From positions 186,001 to 250,000 of the forward strand of contig JACKHV010000005.1 in NCBI GenBank assembly GCA_020638835.1: DNA of 64,000 nt, in the 5' to 3' direction. The notes under the pieces are model-generated. The model made no database searches, was not told the DNA's origin, and was given only the letters and a program-made list of their open reading frames with translations. Within the stretch, counting starts at the first letter, position 1, and the number at the start of each line of letters is the position of its first letter. Position numbers and translations under genes: made by a program. This document shows, one piece after another, positions 59,828-64,000 of the stretch. The DNA is from Planctomycetota bacterium. GTDB lineage: Bacteria; Planctomycetota; UBA1135; GCA-002686595.

Positions 59828-61726
59828 TCAGCGCTTCCGGAGCACCCGGTGGCTGCCCTGGCGGGCCGTCAGGCCCACGGCGTCGAAGTGCTCGAGCAGC
59901 GGAATCAGGAACTTGCGGGTCGTCCCCAGGGCGTCCCGGAGCTGCGGGATGTCGAGCTGGTCGTTCCGCTCGCAGTTCGCCACGACCTGCGCCCGGGCCC
60001 GCTCCAGGGCGCCGGAGTCGAACACGAGGCCCCCGCCGACGTGCACGAGCTCGCCCCGGTCGATCAGCAGCTCGAGCAGAGACTCGGCCTCGACGCCGCC
60101 GGGCAGCTCGGAGCGCTCGGGGGGCTGGAAGCCGGCCTCGCGGTAAGTCCGTCGCAGTGCCTCGAGCAACTCGGCGCGGCCTTCGTCGAGCGCGGGTTCG
60201 TGGCCGACCAGCTCGACCTTGCCGCCGACCTCGGTGCGCAGCTCGCCGCGCGCGGCGCATTGCTCGAGCACGAGGTCGAAGAGCTTGCCCTCCAGCTTGG
60301 TCGCGCTGCGCAGGTCGCGCACGTCCATGCGCGCGCGGTGCGGGTTCGCGCCGAACCACTGCACGGCGGTGCCGCGCACGCGGTCGACCGCCTCGTCGAG
60401 CGCCGAGCGGTGCATCCACTTGCCGACCTCGGGCTGCACGACGAGGCCCGCGGTGACGAGTTCCGCGAGCTCGGCCTCTACCTCGGTGCGCGGACGCTTC
60501 ACGAGCCGGGCGAGGTCTTCCGTGGTGACCAGCGCGACGCCGGCGCGCAGCAGCCCGACGTCGAGCAGGTCGCGGACCGAGCGCAGGCTCTGCTCCTGCT
60601 TCGCGAGCTCGTCGAGCACGAAGTCCTTGAAGCGCTTCAGGCGGTAGCGGCTCTCCTCGAGGATGCTGCCGCCGCCGAGCGTGATCAGCGGCGACGCGAG
60701 ACGCACGATGAACGGATCGCCGGGCGCGCAGACGACAGGTTCGTCGAGTCGCAGCTGGACCAGGCCACTCTCGCCCGGATCGAGCTGTTCGGAGTCGAGC
60801 AGCACGAGTTCGCCGACCACTTCCGCGGTGCCGGTGTGCAGGCGCACGCGCATGCGGTCCGTGACCGGGCGGTCGAGGTCGCGCAGCACGGTGAGCCGTG
60901 CGCCGACCATGCGCGCGGCGCGGAAGAAACCGGGCGTGGCGACGACCATGCCGCGCTCGACCTCGTGGTGCGCGACGTCGGCGATGTTGAGCGCCGTCGA
61001 GTGTCCCGCGCGGCCTTCGTCGACGGTTTCCTTGTAGGCCTGGATCCCGCGCAGCTTGCCCTTCTGGCCCTTGGGCAGGACCTCGAGCACGTCGCCGATG
61101 CGCGCGCGACCCGCAACGGGGATGCCGGTCACGATCGTGCCGAAGCCCTTCGCGCTGAAGACGCGCTGCACGGGCATGCGGAAGACGCCCTCGCTCGAGC
61201 GCGGCGTCGTCTCGGCCGCCAGCGTGAACAGCGCGCGCTTGAACTCGTCGAGTCCCGTGCCGGTTTTCGAGGACAGCGGGAAGATCGGCGCGTCCTCGAG
61301 GAAGGTCCCCGCGACGGTCTCGCGCACGTCCTCCGCGGCGAGCTCGACGAGCTCGGGGTCGACGATGTCGATCTTCGTCAGCGCGATCAAGCCGCGCTGC
61401 ACGCCGAGCAGCCCCATGATCGCGAGGTGTTCGCGCGTCTGCGGCATCACGCCGTCGTCCGCCGCGACGACCAGCACGACGAGGTCGATGCCGGACGCGC
61501 CCGCGACCATGTTCTTGATGAAGCGCTCGTGCCCGGGCACGTCGACCATGCCGACCACGCGGCCGTCGTCGAGGCGCAGCGGCGCGAAACCCAGGTCGAT
61601 CGTCAGGCCCCGCGCCTTCTCCTCCTTGAGGCGGTCCGGGTCGATGCCCGAGAGCGCCTGGACCAGGCTCGACTTGCCGTGGTCGATGTGGCCGGCGGTG
61701 CCGATGACGATGGGCTGGATCTCCAT
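59828..61726 (-). CDS. selB: Selenocysteine-specific elongation factor SelB
   Basis: 632 residues. The GTPase domain has G1 GTAGHIDHGKSSLVQAL, G2 in ARGLTIDLGFA, G3 VDVPGHERFIKNM and G4 ALTKIDIVDPEL, followed by two EF-Tu-like barrels (FRMPVQRVFSAKGFGTIVTG, GELVLLDSEQLDPGESGLVQLRL) and a long C-terminal region with four winged-helix-like segments, the SECIS RNA-binding part. The ARGxTIDLGF signature separates SelB from EF-Tu. It implies selenoprotein synthesis. selA, selC and selD are not in the window. A TATCCT hexamer is 10 nt before the ATG. Confidence 0.96.
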   Translation of the reverse strand: MEIQPIVIGTAGHIDHGKSSLVQALSGIDPDRLKEEKARGLTIDLGFAPLRLDDGRVVGMVDVPGHERFIKNMVAGASGIDLVVLVVAADDGVMPQTREHLAIMGLLGVQRGLIALTKIDIVDPELVELAAEDVRETVAGTFLEDAPIFPLSSKTGTGLDEFKRALFTLAAETTPRSSEGVFRMPVQRVFSAKGFGTIVTGIPVAGRARIGDVLEVLPKGQKGKLRGIQAYKETVDEGRAGHSTALNIADVAHHEVERGMVVATPGFFRAARMVGARLTVLRDLDRPVTDRMRVRLHTGTAEVVGELVLLDSEQLDPGESGLVQLRLDEPVVCAPGDPFIVRLASPLITLGGGSILEESRYRLKRFKDFVLDELAKQEQSLRSVRDLLDVGLLRAGVALVTTEDLARLVKRPRTEVEAELAELVTAGLVVQPEVGKWMHRSALDEAVDRVRGTAVQWFGANPHRARMDVRDLRSATKLEGKLFDLVLEQCAARGELRTEVGGKVELVGHEPALDEGRAELLEALRRTYREAGFQPPERSELPGGVEAESLLELLIDRGELVHVGGGLVFDSGALERARAQVVANCERNDQLDIPQLRDALGTTRKFLIPLLEHFDAVGLTARQGSHRVLRKR

Positions 61727-61736
61727 GGGGCGCGAG

Positions 61737-61742
61737 AGGATA
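61737..61742 (-). promoter_or_regulatory. -10-like element (GGTATCCTC) for selB
   Basis: Minus-strand TATCCT ends 10 nt before the selB ATG. The companion hexamer for the divergent radical SAM gene sits at 61819-61824. Confidence 0.45.
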
Positions 61743-61818
61743 CCAGCCGCCGGCGACGATCACCGACCGCTGTTCGGGTGAGAGGGGTCGAAAGCGACCC
61801 GCTGAGCGCGCGGGGCGC

Positions 61819-61824
61819 TATCCT
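61819..61824 (+). promoter_or_regulatory. -10-like element (GCTATCCTC) for radical SAM gene
   Basis: TATCCT ends 10 nt before the ATG at 61835, with no Shine-Dalgarno sequence between. Identical hexamer and spacing to selB. Confidence 0.45.
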
Positions 61825-61834
61825 CTTGCGCCTC

Positions 61835-62764
61835 ATGCCCGACACCCTCCCCTTCCGCGTGCTGCGACCCTGGCTGACGGAACGCTTCGGCCGGCCCGTG
61901 CACCGCGTCGCCCTCGACGCCGGCTCGACCTGCCCGAACCGCGACGGCTCGAAGGGCTTCGGAGGATGCACCTACTGCGACGTGGAGGGCTCGGGGACGG
62001 GCGCGCTCAAGTCGGGCGCGGAGCTCGAGGCGCAGCTCGCCGCTGGCATCGCGCGCGTCGCGCGGCGCGACGCCGGTGGTGGCGTGATCGCGTACTTCCA
62101 GTCGTACTCGAACACCTACGTCGAGCGCGAGCGCCTGCGCGCGGTGCTCGGCGTGGTCGACCCCTACCTCGACGGCAAGCCGGTCGTCGCCGTCAGCATC
62201 GCCACGCGCCCCGACACGCTGCCGCCAGAGGCGCTCGCCGAGCTGGCGCGCCTCGCCGAGCGCACCGAGGTTTGGGTCGAGCTCGGGCTCGAAGCGGCGA
62301 ACGACCGCGTGCTGGACGACATCCGACGCTTCCACACCGTCGACGACTTCCGCTGGGCGGTCGAGCGCTGCCACGAGGCCGGACTGCAGGTGATCGGCCA
62401 CGCGATCCTGGGCCTACCCGGCGACGGCCGCGAAGGCGCGCGCCGCACGGCGGAGGTGCTCGCCGAGACGGGCGTGATCGGCGTGAAGGTGCACAACCTG
62501 ATGGTGCTGCGGCGGACGCAGATGGAGAAGAGCTGGAAGGCCGGCGAGCTCGAGGTGCTCGACGCGGCGACCTACGTCGACTGGCTCGCGGACTTCGTCG
62601 AGCGCTTGGACCCGCGGCAGGTGCTGCACCGCATCACGGGCGATGCGCCCGTCGAGGAGCGCCTGGCGCCGCGCTGGGACGTGCACAAGAACGCGGTGCG
62701 CGACCTGCTCGCGGCTGAGCTGGAGCGGCGCGGCACCCGTCAAGGCAGCGCGCACGGCGTCTGA
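61835..62764 (+). CDS. YhcC-type radical SAM protein (TIGR01212 family)
   Basis: 309 residues from ATG 61835. The radical SAM cysteines are in CPNRDGSKGFGGCTYC (CX12CX2C, the spacing of the YhcC/TIGR01212 group rather than CX3CX2C). Further motifs are IAYFQSYSNTYVE, VSIATRPDTLPPEALAEL, VWVELGLEAANDRVLDDI, VIGHAILGLPGDG and KVHNLMVLRRTQMEK. Family substrate is not settled. Divergent from selB over 108 bp. Confidence 0.9.
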   Translation: MPDTLPFRVLRPWLTERFGRPVHRVALDAGSTCPNRDGSKGFGGCTYCDVEGSGTGALKSGAELEAQLAAGIARVARRDAGGGVIAYFQSYSNTYVERERLRAVLGVVDPYLDGKPVVAVSIATRPDTLPPEALAELARLAERTEVWVELGLEAANDRVLDDIRRFHTVDDFRWAVERCHEAGLQVIGHAILGLPGDGREGARRTAEVLAETGVIGVKVHNLMVLRRTQMEKSWKAGELEVLDAATYVDWLADFVERLDPRQVLHRITGDAPVEERLAPRWDVHKNAVRDLLAAELERRGTRQGSAHGV

Positions 62765-62786
62765 GCGCGCGCCGCACCATCCACAG

Positions 62787-62805
62787 CCCCCGCCCGCCTC
62801 GGGGG
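62787..62805. terminator. Hairpin between convergent genes
   Basis: CCCCCG/CGGGGG 6-bp stem with a 7-nt loop, in the 97-bp gap between the radical SAM gene and the zinc-ribbon gene. No U-tract. Confidence 0.4.
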
Positions 62806-62861
62806 GACCATTGCACGAGCGCGAGAGTTCGCGCCGACTTCGCTGCTCGGGTGAAGGAGTC

Positions 62862-63566
62862 TCAGCCGAGGTACAGGATGCGGTCGCAGCTCGGGCACTG
62901 CGTGACCTCTCGTCCGCGCGTCAGACGCACGACGAGGTTCGGCGGCACGGACATGTAGCAGCCTTGGCAGACGCCGCCGTCGAGCATCGCCATCGCCTCG
63001 CCACCGCGCGCCTCGATCAGGCGGTCGTAGAGGGCGAGCGTCTCGCGCGGCAGGTCGCCGCTGAGTTGTTCTTCGCGGCGTCCCGCGAGCGCGTCGTGTC
63101 GCCCCTGCGCGTCACCGAGTTCGGTCTCGACGTTCTGGCAGAACTCCTCGAAAACGGTCCGCTCCTCCGCCAGCTTCGTTTCCTTCTCCGCGATCTCCGC
63201 GCGCATCGCCTCCATGCGCTCCATCATCTCGAGCGTCGCGCGCTCGCTCTCCTCGACCTGGCGCTTCAGCGAACGCGCCTCGTAGCGGCAGGCCTCGATC
63301 ACGGAGACGTCGCGCTGTTCCATCGACTCCTTCTCGAGCTTGCGGATGCGCTGGCGTTGGATCGTCGCGGTGTCCTCGAGTTCCTTCGCGCGCACGTGGA
63401 GCTGGTCGACCGCTTCCTTCTCCGCGTCGATGCGCGCCCGGTGCGCGTCGAGTTCGGCCTGGCGTCGGTCGCGCTCGGCCGGAAGTCGGCGGAGTTCGTC
63501 GCGGACGCGGTAGAGATCGCGGTCGATCTCCTGGAGGGAGCGGAGGGCTTTCACGACGTTGAGCAT
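62862..63566 (-). CDS. Coiled-coil protein with C4 zinc ribbon (COG1579-like)
   Basis: 234 residues from ATG 63566. Residues about 10-180 form a long charged heptad-like coiled coil (ALRSLQEIDRDLYRVRDELRRL, EERTVFEEFCQNVE). The C-terminus has a four-Cys zinc ribbon, GGVCQGCYMSVPP plus TQCPSCDRILYLG. This is the COG1579 layout, often beside rpoD, dnaG or Nif3 genes, as here next to rpoD. Its role is not established. TACACT (63611-63616) may be its -10, with a 44-nt leader. Confidence 0.88.
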   Translation of the reverse strand: MLNVVKALRSLQEIDRDLYRVRDELRRLPAERDRRQAELDAHRARIDAEKEAVDQLHVRAKELEDTATIQRQRIRKLEKESMEQRDVSVIEACRYEARSLKRQVEESERATLEMMERMEAMRAEIAEKETKLAEERTVFEEFCQNVETELGDAQGRHDALAGRREEQLSGDLPRETLALYDRLIEARGGEAMAMLDGGVCQGCYMSVPPNLVVRLTRGREVTQCPSCDRILYLG

Positions 63567-63610
63567 CAGTGGTGGTCGGGGCGCGGGGGGCGGCGGAAAA
63601 TCGGGCGAAC

Positions 63611-63616
63611 AGTGTA
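63611..63616 (-). promoter_or_regulatory. Possible -10 (GCTACACT) for zinc-ribbon gene
   Basis: Minus-strand TACACT preceded by GC, the same form as before miaA, here 44 nt upstream of the ATG. No -35 is evident. Confidence 0.35.
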
Positions 63617-63696
63617 GCTCCGCGCGCGGCGCGGGCAAGGCGTCCGACCGGCCCGGTCGACTCCCCCTCAAGCCGCGCCCCGGTTCACCGGAACGC

Positions 63697-63734
63697 AGCG
63701 CGCCCCGCTGCCGGGTCCGGCAGCGGGGCGCGCT
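63697..63734 (-). terminator. 18-bp perfect hairpin after rpoD
   Basis: Arms 63697-63714 and 63717-63734 are perfect inverted repeats of 18 bp separated by GT. It begins 21 bp past the rpoD stop at 63756. As with the other hairpins here, no U-tract follows. Confidence 0.75.
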
Positions 63735-63755
63735 GGAGTGGAGAGGGCCGCGGCC

Positions 63756-64000
63756 CTACAGGAACGCGCTCTCGTCGGCGTCGTCGGGCACCTGGATGCC
63801 GTCCAGGAAGCTGGCGAGCTGGCGGGCCCGCACCGGATGACGCAGCTTGCGCACGGCCTTGGCTTCGATCTGACGCACGCGCTCGCGCGTCACGCGGAAG
63901 ATGCGGCCAACTTCCTCGAGCGTGTAGGTGTAGCCGTCGCCGATGCCATAGCGCAGCTTGATGATCTCGCGCTCGCGGAAGGTCAGCGTGCCGAGCACCT
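63756..64000 (-). CDS. rpoD: Primary sigma factor RpoD, C-terminal region 4 (5' part beyond window)
   Basis: The visible 81 codons (5' end outside the window) encode sigma-70 region 4: VLGTLTFREREIIKLRYGIG and YTYTLEEVGRIFRVTRERVR, then QIEAKAVRKLRHPVRARQL and FLDG. This is the -35-recognition helix-turn-helix of a housekeeping sigma factor, with RVRQIEAKAxRKLRHP diagnostic of RpoD. The frame runs on past the window edge; the codon at 63998-63996 is an internal Val. It ends in an 18-bp hairpin. Confidence 0.95.
   Translation of the reverse strand, partial: VLGTLTFREREIIKLRYGIGDGYTYTLEEVGRIFRVTRERVRQIEAKAVRKLRHPVRARQLASFLDGIQVPDDADESAFL

Noticed and set aside
1..64000. CRISPR arrays, rRNA genes, prophage or integron features
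   Set aside because: No regularly spaced short repeats, rRNA-like sequence, integrase or phage structural motifs were found. The only tRNA is tRNA-Pro at 56267-56343.

Overview
The window is 64 kb of dense, very GC-rich bacterial chromosome with no phage, insertion sequence, rRNA operon or CRISPR array. Lineage is an inference. The mix of large secreted proteins (carboxypeptidase-regulatory-like repeats, HEAT plus VWA, propeller lipoproteins), GatCAB, a UbiA/UbiX/MenG quinone block, SelB and few Shine-Dalgarno sequences fits Planctomycetota best; another high-GC deep-branching phylum cannot be excluded. Most genes are housekeeping and sit in short runs joined by 1-4 nt stop/start overlaps (TGATG, GTGA, ATGA, TTGA).

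Layout. 1-2.3 kb: end of a WecA/MraY-type transferase gene coupled to nadD, then a lipoprotein. 2.3-10.6 kb: miaA, a secreted protein, and a minus-strand block menG - CPBP protease - ubiX - ubiA(mqnP-like) - holA - mutL. 10.6-17.1 kb: two tandem paralogous lipoproteins of about 1050 residues. 17.1-21.6 kb: ruvB - spoIID-like - tgt and a 52-residue cysteine protein. 21.7-27.7 kb: SH3-like secreted protein, an aminotransferase with two glycosyltransferases, and larC. 27.8-34.7 kb: a 1052-residue repeat protein, a sulfotransferase-like/class IV aminotransferase pair, comF and a membrane protein. 34.8-38.4 kb: gatC-gatA-gatB plus a small membrane protein. 38.7-46.8 kb: secreted acidic protein, guaB-guaA, then an oxidoreductase-epimerase fusion with a glycosyltransferase. 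46.9-52.4 kb: AceE-like E1, NUDIX hydrolase and two lipoproteins. 52.5-56.3 kb: GT39-like protein, rho with a long leader, tRNA-Pro(CGG). 56.4-64 kb: HEAT/VWA protein, membrane protein with Sm-like C-terminal repeats, selB, YhcC-type radical SAM protein, zinc-ribbon coiled-coil protein, and the 3' end of rpoD.

Three features are not explained by ordinary gene annotation. First, four very long hairpins (23- to 42-bp near-perfect stems) sit directly at stop codons at 21.4, 38.5, 52.4 and 58.1 kb. They share an AGTACSG border next to TGA, and two share 30 identical bases. None has a U-tract. They look like a dispersed family of bidirectional terminators or 3'-end elements. Second, a -10-like hexamer (TATCCT, TACACT, TATGCT and similar) lies 6-11 nt before many start codons that lack a ribosome binding site, which suggests widespread leaderless transcription. 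Third, a 41-bp inverted repeat frames a 93-bp segment at 33.65-33.82 kb.

Together the genes cover quinone synthesis, purine synthesis (guaA/guaB), tRNA modification and charging (miaA, tgt, gatCAB, tRNA-Pro), DNA repair and replication (mutL, ruvB, holA), transcription (rho, rpoD) and envelope polysaccharide synthesis (WecA-like, several glycosyltransferases). Roughly ten secreted or lipid-anchored proteins of unknown function are interspersed.
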